DNA of 54,414 bases. It comes from Pelosinus fermentans (lineage in GTDB: Bacteria; Bacillota; Negativicutes; DSM-13327). A model generated the notes under the pieces. The model was not told the DNA's origin. It worked only from the letters and a program-made list of their open reading frames with translations, and made no database searches. Below, piece by piece: positions 17,293-25,289 of the stretch; within the stretch, counting starts at the first letter, position 1; the number at the start of each line of letters is the position of its first letter. The DNA is taken from contig DJJR01000005.1 of NCBI GenBank assembly GCA_002434245.1, forward strand, positions 67,671-122,084, given 5' to 3'. Both the position numbers and the translations under genes were made by a program.

Positions 17293-17346
17293 TTAGGAAA
17301 GGAGTGCACTGGGAACATCATTTTCAAATAAAGGTTTAAAATACAT
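17293..17346 (-). CDS. Putative 17-residue leader peptide upstream of EamA
   Basis: An AGGAGG site seven bases before an ATG begins a 17-codon frame encoding MYFKPLFENDVPSALLS, ending in TAA. AT-rich TATAAT-like sequences lie just upstream near 17370-17381. The perfect ribosome binding site, the short length and the hairpin with a T-run that follows suggest a regulatory leader peptide rather than a functional protein. No run of one amino acid is obvious, so the signal sensed is unclear. Confidence 0.5.
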   Translation of the reverse strand: MYFKPLFENDVPSALLS

Positions 17347-17400
17347 GAATAGTCCTCCTATCAATTTTTATAATTATATCATTATATTTTTAAATTTACA

Positions 17401-18615
17401 CTATGATCTTACTTTCACTATTTTTTCCTCACGAATTGGCAGGTTGACAAGAGCAGCTGCCAAAGACAGCAGGATATCAGCATACCACATCCACATATAG
17501 CTTCCATTCTGCTCCATAGCAATCCCGCCAAGCCAAGCACCTAAAAATCCTCCTACTTGATGAGTCAGAATGGTTAATCCAAATAGGGTAGCAAGATAGC
17601 GAGTACCAAAAAGCTTTCCAACCAATCCAACAGTAGGTGGTACTGTCGCAAGCCAGGTGAAACCTAATGCAGCTGCAAAAATATAAAAAGTTAATTCCGT
17701 TTTTGGAGCAATCAGATATAAACCAATCATGACAGCCCGGCTTCCATACATAAAAGCCAGTATGTATTTCATCCGATAGTGATTTCCTAACACGCCAGCC
17801 AAAAGGCTTCCAGCAATATTAAATAAACCAATCATTCCAATGGCTGCAGCGGATACAGCTGCAGAATGGCCACATAGAGCCACCTCTCCCGGTAAATGAG
17901 TAACCAGAAAGGCAACGTGAAAACCACAAGTAAAGAAACCTGCATGCAGGCACAGGTAACTCCGATCCTTCATCGCCTGAGCAACTTGCTGCCCTATGCT
18001 CTGAGAAGGCTGGGAATCATCATGTAACCGGGATGCCTTCTTTTCAAGAAGAGTCCAGGCTAAAGGAATCGTTAATAAAGACGCTGCTGCGAGAGCAAAC
18101 ATCGCTGTGATCCAGCCATAAGCTGCTAAAATCATCTGTGTTAACGGCGCAAAAATAAATTGCCCGAATGATCCTCCAGCGTTAATAAATCCTCCGGCAA
18201 AAGAACGCTGGCTAGGCAGCAGCCTTTGTGCCGTTGCTCCAATCAAAATTGCGAAACTCCCTGCTCCGGCTCCCGCTGCACTAATTACCCCCATAGTTAA
18301 AGTCAGCATCCACTCCGACGTCGCATATGGGGTCATAGCCATTCCTAATGCCATTAAAAACGAACCGAAAACAAGTACGGGAAAGCTTCCCCACTTATCA
18401 GCAATAGCACCAAATATAGGTTGAGTTACGCCCCAAAAAAGTTGTCCTACGGCAAGGGCAAAACTAATGGAAGCAATACTTAAACCCGTTGATGCAACCA
18501 GAGGAGAAACAAAAAGTCCGCTGGATTGTCTCGCTCCTGTAGTAATCATCATAATGGCAGCAGCACTTATGATAAGCAGCCAATGTGATCGGCCATGGTT
18601 TGATGTTGTTTGCAT
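17401..18615 (-). CDS. Major facilitator superfamily transporter
   Basis: This is an MFS permease of about 404 residues with twelve hydrophobic segments. Family signs are 'FWGVTQPIFGAIADKWGS' near residue 60, matching the loop 2-3 motif, and the duplicated six-helix layout with a hydrophilic centre near residue 200. The ATG at 18615 was chosen because GGAGAG lies just before it; an earlier in-frame ATG at 18627 has no such site. Helix content and glycine patterns recall the oxalate/formate antiporter and related monocarboxylate subfamily, but the substrate is unknown. It sits alone between the EamA leader and the mtl operon terminator. Confidence 0.9.
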   Translation of the reverse strand: MQTTSNHGRSHWLLIISAAAIMMITTGARQSSGLFVSPLVASTGLSIASISFALAVGQLFWGVTQPIFGAIADKWGSFPVLVFGSFLMALGMAMTPYATSEWMLTLTMGVISAAGAGAGSFAILIGATAQRLLPSQRSFAGGFINAGGSFGQFIFAPLTQMILAAYGWITAMFALAAASLLTIPLAWTLLEKKASRLHDDSQPSQSIGQQVAQAMKDRSYLCLHAGFFTCGFHVAFLVTHLPGEVALCGHSAAVSAAAIGMIGLFNIAGSLLAGVLGNHYRMKYILAFMYGSRAVMIGLYLIAPKTELTFYIFAAALGFTWLATVPPTVGLVGKLFGTRYLATLFGLTILTHQVGGFLGAWLGGIAMEQNGSYMWMWYADILLSLAAALVNLPIREEKIVKVRS

Positions 18616-18775
18616 TTGTCTCTCCATATGTGTATGTACACTTTTTGTTTATTAGTATAGCGTCCTTAGACTGCCCTGTCAATAACCTCTTTATTTGATA
18701 AACAAACTGCTTTAAAACTTCATGGCAAATCAAGTCCTCTTGCTGATTTGGAAACGAAAATACTCTTATCTTAAT

Positions 18776-18802
18776 AAAAAAAGCCCTCTGCTATCAGAGA
18801 GC
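18776..18802 (-). terminator. Intrinsic terminator downstream of the mtl operon
   Basis: On the minus strand GCTCTCTG, a four-base loop and CAGAGGGC form an 8-bp stem followed by seven T (18776-18782). It lies about 260 bases beyond the mtlD stop, past the palindromic element, and before the MFS gene. Confidence 0.75.
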
Positions 18803-18905
18803 CGGCAAAAATTAACATTACCCTTATAAAATCTACCTTAAGGAAATTTCTTTATGACTGGACAATCGATAAAATACTGTCACATCTTAAAAAATAAAAC
18901 AATTT

Positions 18906-18993
18906 GAACCGCGAAGACGCGAAGATTTGAAGACTGAATTCGAATATGAAATATCCATAATACCCCTTCGAGTTCTTCGCACCTTCGCGGTTC
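18906..18993. repeat. Palindromic intergenic element, copy 3
   Basis: Arm GAACCGCGAAGACGCGAAGA (18906-18925) pairs with 18974-18993 at 18 of 20 positions, around a less structured centre. It belongs to the same family as 7085-7164 and 16227-16316. The rest of the 435-bp gap between the MFS gene and mtlD holds only the terminator at 18776 and AT-rich sequence in which I see nothing else. Confidence 0.8.
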
Positions 18994-19062
18994 ATTGTTT
19001 TTTCTTAACGCTTGCATTTTATTTATCAACAAAACTCATTCTTGTCAGACTATAAAAAACGT

Positions 19063-20229
19063 CTAAGCAATTGTAGTATTGATTTGATTTTTTACTTTTG
19101 TATAAGTTTCTAGAATCAAGGCAAATAGAGGACTTGCACTCGAAATTCCAGTATATTTTTGAATTGTCGCTTCAATACCATTTTCTTTTATTTGGTTTTG
19201 TATTTCCGCAGCTTCAGGATCACCCTTAGAATCAAAAAGTAAGGCAGCAGCAATGACCAGTGATAAGGCAGAAGGTGTAATACCATACTCTAATGCTTGC
19301 AGCGCAGGTCCTACCAAACGATCATTTGCTGATAATTTTCGTATGGGAGAACGCCCCACTCGGGTAACGTCATCCGATATATATGGATTTTTAAAGCGTT
19401 TGATGATTTTATGAATATACTCTTCATGCTGCTTATTATCAAAATGATGCTTTGCGATTAACAGCGCGCCCGTTTCGTGGAGCACCTTTTCTGTGATATC
19501 CAGCACATACGAATTTTGAATTGCTTGATCAATGCTGCTTAATTTAAGCAAATAGCCAAGATAGGCTACAGTTGCATGACCGGTATTGACGGTAAACAGC
19601 TTTCTTTCGATAAATGGTCCTAAATCACTTACATAGGTAATTCCTTCTACCTGGGGCACAGCACCCAGCACCTGTGACTGATTAACAACCCACTCATAAA
19701 AAGGCTCTACGGTAACCCACAGCTTATCGTCATGCTTCTGCAGAGGAACAATGCGATCTACAGCAGCATCAGGAAAGCCAATAACCAGCGTCGCCTGCTT
19801 TTGTTCTTCCTCACTAAGAGATTCATAAACAAAGGATTTTAAGGCTGAACTTCCGCCAATCATGTTTTCACAAGCAATCACATTTAGAGCTTTGCCTTCT
19901 GCCTTGATTCGTTTTTGAATCCCTTTTGCAATGACAGGAGCGATAAACTTTAAAATATTCGGCCCAACAGCTGTTGTTACCAGATCAGCGGAAGCAATGG
20001 CTTCTGCGACAGCCTCTTCATCTTTACTAAGTAAGGCAGCTACATTATGAATTGTAAATGCAGTTTGCTCCTCACTGGCAAGGGACACCGTATATTCCTG
20101 GCGCCGATTGATTTCTGCAACCAATTCATCACTTACATCAACAAAGCATATTTTATAACCCGCTTGATACAATAATTGTCCAATGAAGCCTCTGCCAATA
20201 TTACCCGCTCCAAAATGTACTGCAAGCAT
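19063..20229 (-). CDS. mtlD: Mannitol-1-phosphate 5-dehydrogenase
   Basis: This 388-residue cytoplasmic enzyme converts mannitol 1-phosphate to fructose 6-phosphate with NAD. It opens with the Rossmann motif 'VHFGAGNIGRGFIG' at residues 3-16 and has the family segment 'KLFTVNTGHATVAYLGYL' with the catalytic region around residue 215. The ATG at 20229 was chosen since GAAAGGGGC lies before it and it places the Rossmann motif at the very N-terminus as in all MtlD; a longer frame starting upstream overlaps mtlF. It is the last gene of the mtlR-mtlF-mtlD operon. Confidence 0.96.
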   Translation of the reverse strand: MLAVHFGAGNIGRGFIGQLLYQAGYKICFVDVSDELVAEINRRQEYTVSLASEEQTAFTIHNVAALLSKDEEAVAEAIASADLVTTAVGPNILKFIAPVIAKGIQKRIKAEGKALNVIACENMIGGSSALKSFVYESLSEEEQKQATLVIGFPDAAVDRIVPLQKHDDKLWVTVEPFYEWVVNQSQVLGAVPQVEGITYVSDLGPFIERKLFTVNTGHATVAYLGYLLKLSSIDQAIQNSYVLDITEKVLHETGALLIAKHHFDNKQHEEYIHKIIKRFKNPYISDDVTRVGRSPIRKLSANDRLVGPALQALEYGITPSALSLVIAAALLFDSKGDPEAAEIQNQIKENGIEATIQKYTGISSASPLFALILETYTKVKNQINTTIA

Positions 20230-20233
20230 ATGC

Positions 20234-20668
20234 TCAGCCCCTTTCAAATATTTCAATAATAGCTTCTTTGGTCGTAGCATTAACAAGAGTTTTTACATTT
20301 TCTTCTTCTGAGCAGACAATTGCGATATTGGAGAGTATTTCCAAATGCTCATCACCAATACCCGCAATACCAATAATCAAGTAAGCAATATTTCCATTGC
20401 CAAAGTCTACACCATTAGGTACTTGTATAATAGATATCCCGGAAGATTTTATAAATTCTTTTGACTCATTTGTGCCATGAGGAATTGCCACGCCATTACC
20501 AATATAAGTCGTCATCAATTCTTCACGCTCAAACATCTTCCTGATGTAATCGTCAGTCACATGCTCTCCTTGAACAAGGAGCTGCCCAGCTAGAGTGATT
20601 GCTTCTTGCTTATTTGAAATCTTAGCATCCATTACAATTTTATCGGCAGAAAAAATAACGTTTTTCAT
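20234..20668 (-). CDS. mtlF: Mannitol PTS enzyme IIA
   Basis: This 144-residue phosphotransferase protein accepts phosphate from HPr and passes it to the mannitol EIIB domain. The phosphorylated histidine lies in 'GVAIPHGTNESKEF' near residue 64, typical of the MtlF/fructose IIA family, and length is standard. It starts one base after the mtlR stop, with GGGAGAG upstream, and ends four bases before the mtlD start. The membrane component EIICB (MtlA), usually the first gene of such operons, is not in the window, so the partner must be encoded elsewhere. Confidence 0.94.
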   Translation of the reverse strand: MKNVIFSADKIVMDAKISNKQEAITLAGQLLVQGEHVTDDYIRKMFEREELMTTYIGNGVAIPHGTNESKEFIKSSGISIIQVPNGVDFGNGNIAYLIIGIAGIGDEHLEILSNIAIVCSEEENVKTLVNATTKEAIIEIFERG

Positions 20669-20669
20669 A

Positions 20670-22772
20670 TTACAGATCTCTCCCTTTTATTTTTTTAATA
20701 ATATATGCGTATAAATTTTTTAAAAAGAATGAACGTATGCCTTCCGCCTCTTTTGCGGCTAATACTGCTATAATCTCTTCTTCGACTAATAGGGAGCTGA
20801 TTTCACTTAGGATTTCCAGGCCCTCTCTGGAAATCTTGGCAGGTGCCAGAAGCAATAATAGCTTATCAACATTGGTGAATTTATTATCCATAGATTTAAT
20901 AATAATTGGTTTTTCCAGAAAGTACAGCATTAAAGCCGGTTTTAAAACGTCTTTATTTCTACTGTGAAATAGTGCCAGTTGTATATTGGAAATCCCCAGA
21001 CCGCCTAATTTTTCTCTTTCTAACAAATTCTTTATCAGTTCCTGTTTATTACTGATGATATGATTTTTTTCAAATTTTTCGCAAATCAAATCCAATACTT
21101 CTTCAATATTCATATTATGATTATTTATGCTATAACAAGCAAAATTTTCGATAATTTCAATACTATGGCTGATATAAGACTGATACATTCTTAAAGTTCC
21201 TAAAAAATCATCTTCTTGCAGAGAGGACGTGGATTTGGCATTTTGCTTACAATCGCCTAAACTTTCTAGATAGAGAGTGATGTGCTTAACATCATCTCTT
21301 GTTAACAAGGGACTAACCAAAATATATTCTTGAGAGGGAATGGATAAATGAACGGTTGAAATGATAATGTCATACTCGCTTTTAGGGGTTTTCTCCACAT
21401 CAAACATAGAGATGTTTTTTGTGGAGCCAATATCGGGAAATTCTTTTTTGATTCTGCTTGCCAATATTTTTGATGATCCGATACCACTTGCACATACAAC
21501 CAGCGCATGATACTGCTTACGGCATTCACTCCGGCTTCTCTCAAGAGAAGCACCAATGTGCATCACCAAATAGCCAATTTCTTCATCTGGAACAGACAAT
21601 TCCGTAAAAATAGCATCGACTGCTGCTTTCACAATCTGAAACAAATGATTGTAGCGACTCTTAATTTCATCCAGTAAGGGGTTGCGAATCTTCATATTCT
21701 TTTGAATGCGGAAAATTGCCGGCTCAATATGGGCCAATAAACCTTGAATTAATGTTGGATCTTCATTCAGTACAACATCAAGCTTATCTTCACAAAAACT
21801 GATGAGCTTATTCACTTGTAAGGCAAGTTCCACGTTTTTAAATTCAAAATAGTCGTCGTGAGCACTTCGCAATTTTGCGCCTCGCAAATGCATCGTAATA
21901 TAACCAATTTCGGCAGCAGGTATGTCTAATTGAAAGCGATTTCGAAGGGTCTGCACAATTTTTTCTGAAATTTGAAATTCCGGAGTACGTTCTAATTCCT
22001 TTAAATATGCTTCATCAAAACCGATCTTTTCACCTTTCTCAATACGTTCAATGGCCAGAGCCAAATGGATTGCCAAACCAATAAAGGAACTATCCGCTAA
22101 GGGGTAAGGAAGATCATTTTTTAAATCCCGCAGAGAATTTTCAATGATAATCAGTTTTTCTTTCTCTATGAGTCCTAATAAGCGCTCCGATACGGTACTA
22201 ATATGCTTGGAAGGTTTTTCATAAATGTTCTCTCTTAATATTCCCAACAAATCAAATTCATCCAGGTTTTCTGAAATCAGCGTACTCATCGCTTTTCGAA
22301 TGGCATTTTCTGTACCATATAATTCAACACCATAACCTCTTTTGCGAATCAATGTTAAATCATAGGTTCGAATCCAAGCCTCTAACTCATCTAAATCGTT
22401 GCTTATTGTTGATATGGTAGCTTTAAAATCATGAGCCATTGATAGTAATTTGATCGGTTCTTTGGCTTCCAGCAACTGACACAAAATCAACAATTTTCGT
22501 TCCTTCGCTGAATATTCTGCCACTCTTTGGCTATATAACAACGACCTAACTACTTCTTTTTGTTTTATATCACCTTCAATAAAAATACCAATACCTGCTT
22601 TTTTAACTAACTGCAATTGATGGGCTGCTAAAAGATCTTCAAGATCATTCAGCTCTCGATGAATAGTACGTGTACTTACCTCAATTCGCTCTGCGATTTC
22701 ATTAACAGTTATTCCTTGGGACTCAGGTAATAAAATAGTTAATATCATACGCTGTCTTGAGGTAATATTCAT
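20670..22772 (-). CDS. mtlR: MtlR-type PRD-containing transcriptional activator
   Basis: This regulator of about 700 residues controls mannitol genes through PTS phosphorylation. In order it has an N-terminal winged helix-turn-helix (about 1-60), two PRD domains whose phosphorylatable histidines are seen in FIGLAIH, YITMHLRG, LLAHIEPAI and YLVMHIGAS, an EIIB-like domain with Cys near 427 in VVCASGIGSSK, and a C-terminal EIIA-like domain with His in ALFHSRN. The ATG at 22772 was chosen, with GAGGGG nine bases upstream; a TTG two codons earlier is also possible. It is the first gene of the operon, behind a clear promoter at 22845-22873. Confidence 0.94.
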   Translation of the reverse strand: MNITSRQRMILTILLPESQGITVNEIAERIEVSTRTIHRELNDLEDLLAAHQLQLVKKAGIGIFIEGDIKQKEVVRSLLYSQRVAEYSAKERKLLILCQLLEAKEPIKLLSMAHDFKATISTISNDLDELEAWIRTYDLTLIRKRGYGVELYGTENAIRKAMSTLISENLDEFDLLGILRENIYEKPSKHISTVSERLLGLIEKEKLIIIENSLRDLKNDLPYPLADSSFIGLAIHLALAIERIEKGEKIGFDEAYLKELERTPEFQISEKIVQTLRNRFQLDIPAAEIGYITMHLRGAKLRSAHDDYFEFKNVELALQVNKLISFCEDKLDVVLNEDPTLIQGLLAHIEPAIFRIQKNMKIRNPLLDEIKSRYNHLFQIVKAAVDAIFTELSVPDEEIGYLVMHIGASLERSRSECRKQYHALVVCASGIGSSKILASRIKKEFPDIGSTKNISMFDVEKTPKSEYDIIISTVHLSIPSQEYILVSPLLTRDDVKHITLYLESLGDCKQNAKSTSSLQEDDFLGTLRMYQSYISHSIEIIENFACYSINNHNMNIEEVLDLICEKFEKNHIISNKQELIKNLLEREKLGGLGISNIQLALFHSRNKDVLKPALMLYFLEKPIIIKSMDNKFTNVDKLLLLLAPAKISREGLEILSEISSLLVEEEIIAVLAAKEAEGIRSFFLKNLYAYIIKKIKGRDL

Positions 22773-22844
22773 AACCAATAACCCCTCTTTAAGAAAGAGT
22801 TCACGCCAGTTCTACAACCAGCGTGACTATTGTTCTATGTTCCT

Positions 22845-22873
22845 ATCATATATCACATATTTGACCTTTTCAA
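22845..22873 (-). promoter_or_regulatory. Predicted promoter of mtlRFD
   Basis: On the minus strand TTGAAA (22868-22873) and TATGAT (22845-22850) are separated by exactly 17 bp. An imperfect dyad with arms CACGC and GCGTG follows at about 22802-22825, between the promoter and mtlR, and could bind a regulator. Confidence 0.6.
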
Positions 22874-22943
22874 TAAAATGAAAATTGAATTTCGTCATAG
22901 GACTTGTTGACATTTCTACATGTTTTCTACTCGTAAGCGTTGT

Positions 22944-23990
22944 TTATATTCTTCCTTTTTTCAGGATTTCATACACTTTCTGAACCACCATTTCAGGGGA
23001 TATCCTTTCCATACATATTCCCCCTCCTTTAGGACATCGTTTTTTATGGCAGTAGGAACAGGAAAGTGTGGAAGAAAGAACCTCATGCTGCTCTCCTTGG
23101 GGAGCATAGGTAGCAGGGTCTGTCGGCCCAAACATGCCAACTGTTGGAACATCCAGTGCCCCAGCTATGTGCAGAGGTCCTGTGTCTCCAGAGACTACTA
23201 CAGAAGCCTGCTCTATGATACCTGCCATTTCCAGCAGACTGGTTTGTCCAATAGTGTTGATGACAGGAACCCCTGCCTTTGTCTCGATTTCCTTACCTAA
23301 TTGAACTTCTGCTTTTCCGCCGCATAAAATGATCCGAAAATCCTTACCAAGAAGCTTGGCTGTCTCAGTGAAAAAAGCGATAGGCCAATTTTTGGTAATC
23401 CAAGTTGTCCCCAGGATGAGCACTACAATTTTCTCATCTGGTAAAACGGCATATTGCTGCAATACCTTTTTGGCGAAGCTCCTAGCCCCTTCAGGTACAA
23501 CAAGATTCATTTTATGATTTACAGCTTCAATACCTAAACAAGGCAGAACTGCAAGATATTTATCGGTAATATGCTTACTGCGGGCTTCTCCCGTCTGAGT
23601 CATAAAAAGAGAATTGAGTTCTTTTGTTCCCTTCATACCAATACGTTTTTTTGTATTTACCTGTTTGGCAATCATTCCTGTAAGAAAAAGGCCATGAATA
23701 TCAAGAACCGCATCAAACTGCCGGCCCTCTAGCTGCTTTTTTAGATCACGCCACATTCCCAAAGCTTCTCTAAATTTAAAATTTCTAAGATAGTCTTCAA
23801 ATTTTTCCCTTGACCATATCATAATTTCATCTATATAAGGATTGCCTTGTAAGAGGTCCGCTGAGACCCCACCAACCATCCATGTTATTTTGCAATCGGG
23901 CCAGGCAGCCTTTAAAGAACTGGCTACTGGCGTACAATGGATCACGTCACCAATTGAACTAAGTCTGATAATCAATATTTCCTTAGACAC
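22944..23990 (-). CDS. GT9 heptosyltransferase-family glycosyltransferase
   Basis: This 348-residue enzyme belongs to the ADP-heptose:LPS heptosyltransferase family (GT9). It starts with 'ILIIRLSSIGDVIHCTPV', has the acceptor-side 'DAVLDIHGLFLTG' near residue 97, and the donor-site 'VVSGDTGPLHIAGALDVPTVGMFGPTDP' block near 260-287. Near the C-terminus a Cys-rich stretch 'CSYCHKKRCPKGGGIC' follows, common in Negativicute members. It acts at the cytoplasmic face on lipopolysaccharide core and is evidence of a diderm envelope. Neighbours are mtl genes and manA; it is probably an independent transcript. Confidence 0.92.
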   Translation of the reverse strand: MSKEILIIRLSSIGDVIHCTPVASSLKAAWPDCKITWMVGGVSADLLQGNPYIDEIMIWSREKFEDYLRNFKFREALGMWRDLKKQLEGRQFDAVLDIHGLFLTGMIAKQVNTKKRIGMKGTKELNSLFMTQTGEARSKHITDKYLAVLPCLGIEAVNHKMNLVVPEGARSFAKKVLQQYAVLPDEKIVVLILGTTWITKNWPIAFFTETAKLLGKDFRIILCGGKAEVQLGKEIETKAGVPVINTIGQTSLLEMAGIIEQASVVVSGDTGPLHIAGALDVPTVGMFGPTDPATYAPQGEQHEVLSSTLSCSYCHKKRCPKGGGICMERISPEMVVQKVYEILKKGRI

Positions 23991-24131
23991 GAAAATACCT
24001 GCCTTTGTAGATTTGAACCACTCTCATGTTACCTATAACGGTTATAGGTATTGTACCTCATTTAGTAAAAATAATCCTGTAATGATCATCCTATTGAAAT
24101 TACAGTGAAGACTCACCTGAATCAAGTCTAT

Positions 24132-25052
24132 TTATGTTATTTGTAATAGTCGAAGGTTACCTTGTAAGGTGAAATTTTTCAAACATGCTGGAATGAGTAC
24201 TGTATCTCCAGGTTTTAGGCTTTCCCTCTTATCCTGATAAACGACCTCACCTGCTCCTTCGATTACGCAATATATGATAAATCTCTCTTTTGTTTCCTCA
24301 TGCAGCTCCCCAGTAACAGACAACTTTTCCACAGAAAAATACTGGCATGAAATACTATGATCCGTAAATACACAACTGGGCTGTTTAGTGAACGTTATGA
24401 CATCAAGAGCCTTATCGATATGCAGCTCTCGAAGCTTTCCATCTTTTGTCACTCGATCATAATCGTAGATTCGATAGGTTGTATCTGAATTTTGTTGTAT
24501 TTCATATACCATCACGCCTTCGAGCAAAGCATGAACAGTACCTGACGGAACATAGATCATGTCGCCTGCTTTCACAGGCACTTTTTTTATGACATCACTA
24601 ATATGATGCATTTCTACCGCTTTCATAAAGGTTTCCTTGGTAATATCATCTTTAAGGCCATATATGATATGCGCATCATCCTTTGCATATATGACATACC
24701 AAGCTTCTGTTTTACCGGCTTCTCCCTCCACCCTACGCGCATATTCATCATCAGGATGTACTTGAATGGATAAATTATCATTGGCATCAAGAATTTTAAC
24801 GAGTATAGGAAAGGATTGATTCTCTGCAAATTTCTTTCCCATTAATTTTTCCCGGTACTCTATCATCAACTGATTTAAGCTTTTACCAGCTAAATAACCG
24901 TTTTCCACGATACTCATGCCATTGCTATGACCAGATACATCCCAGCTCTCTCCGATATGATCACTGGTAATATCTCTGCCAAATATTTTTTTCAGATTTG
25001 TACCACCCCAAAGACGTTCCTGGTAAACAGGTGCAAATTTTAACGGATACAT
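24132..25052 (-). CDS. manA: Mannose-6-phosphate isomerase, class I
   Basis: This 306-residue zinc enzyme interconverts mannose 6-phosphate and fructose 6-phosphate. It starts 'MYPLKFAPVYQERLWGGTNL' as in short Firmicute-type class I isomerases, with zinc-ligand motifs 'SIQVHPDDEYA' near residue 94 and 'IYVPSGTVHALLEG' near 167. The C-terminal cupin part is complete. Its proximity to mtlD, whose product is also fructose 6-phosphate, and to GT genes fits supply of hexose phosphates for catabolism or glycan synthesis. The start has an AGGAGG-like site (CCTCCTTACT complement) upstream. Confidence 0.95.
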   Translation of the reverse strand: MYPLKFAPVYQERLWGGTNLKKIFGRDITSDHIGESWDVSGHSNGMSIVENGYLAGKSLNQLMIEYREKLMGKKFAENQSFPILVKILDANDNLSIQVHPDDEYARRVEGEAGKTEAWYVIYAKDDAHIIYGLKDDITKETFMKAVEMHHISDVIKKVPVKAGDMIYVPSGTVHALLEGVMVYEIQQNSDTTYRIYDYDRVTKDGKLRELHIDKALDVITFTKQPSCVFTDHSISCQYFSVEKLSVTGELHEETKERFIIYCVIEGAGEVVYQDKRESLKPGDTVLIPACLKNFTLQGNLRLLQIT

Positions 25053-25241
25053 TCTTCTACCTCCTTACTACCATATTGGAAACAAACTTTCTATGTTGGC
25101 CAGTAATCAGTACATACTAGCGTAGCGCACTTTCTTATAAATTAATTCAATCAGTGCAATGATTTATGTTCTCATCACCTATTCTATTATATACTATTTT
25201 ATAATTGGTGTTCTACCTTTATCCGATGAGCAGCTTCTTTT

Positions 25242-25277
25242 AAAAATAAAAACTGACACCGTAATAAACAGTGCCAG
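25242..25277 (-). terminator. Intrinsic terminator of the pyruvate:ferredoxin oxidoreductase gene
   Basis: On the minus strand CTGGCACTG and CGGTGTCAG pair over nine base pairs with two G-U pairs around a seven-base loop, followed by a T-rich tail (25242-25252). It begins 13 bases after the stop codon. Confidence 0.85.
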
Positions 25278-25289
25278 CTTTTAGCCTTT

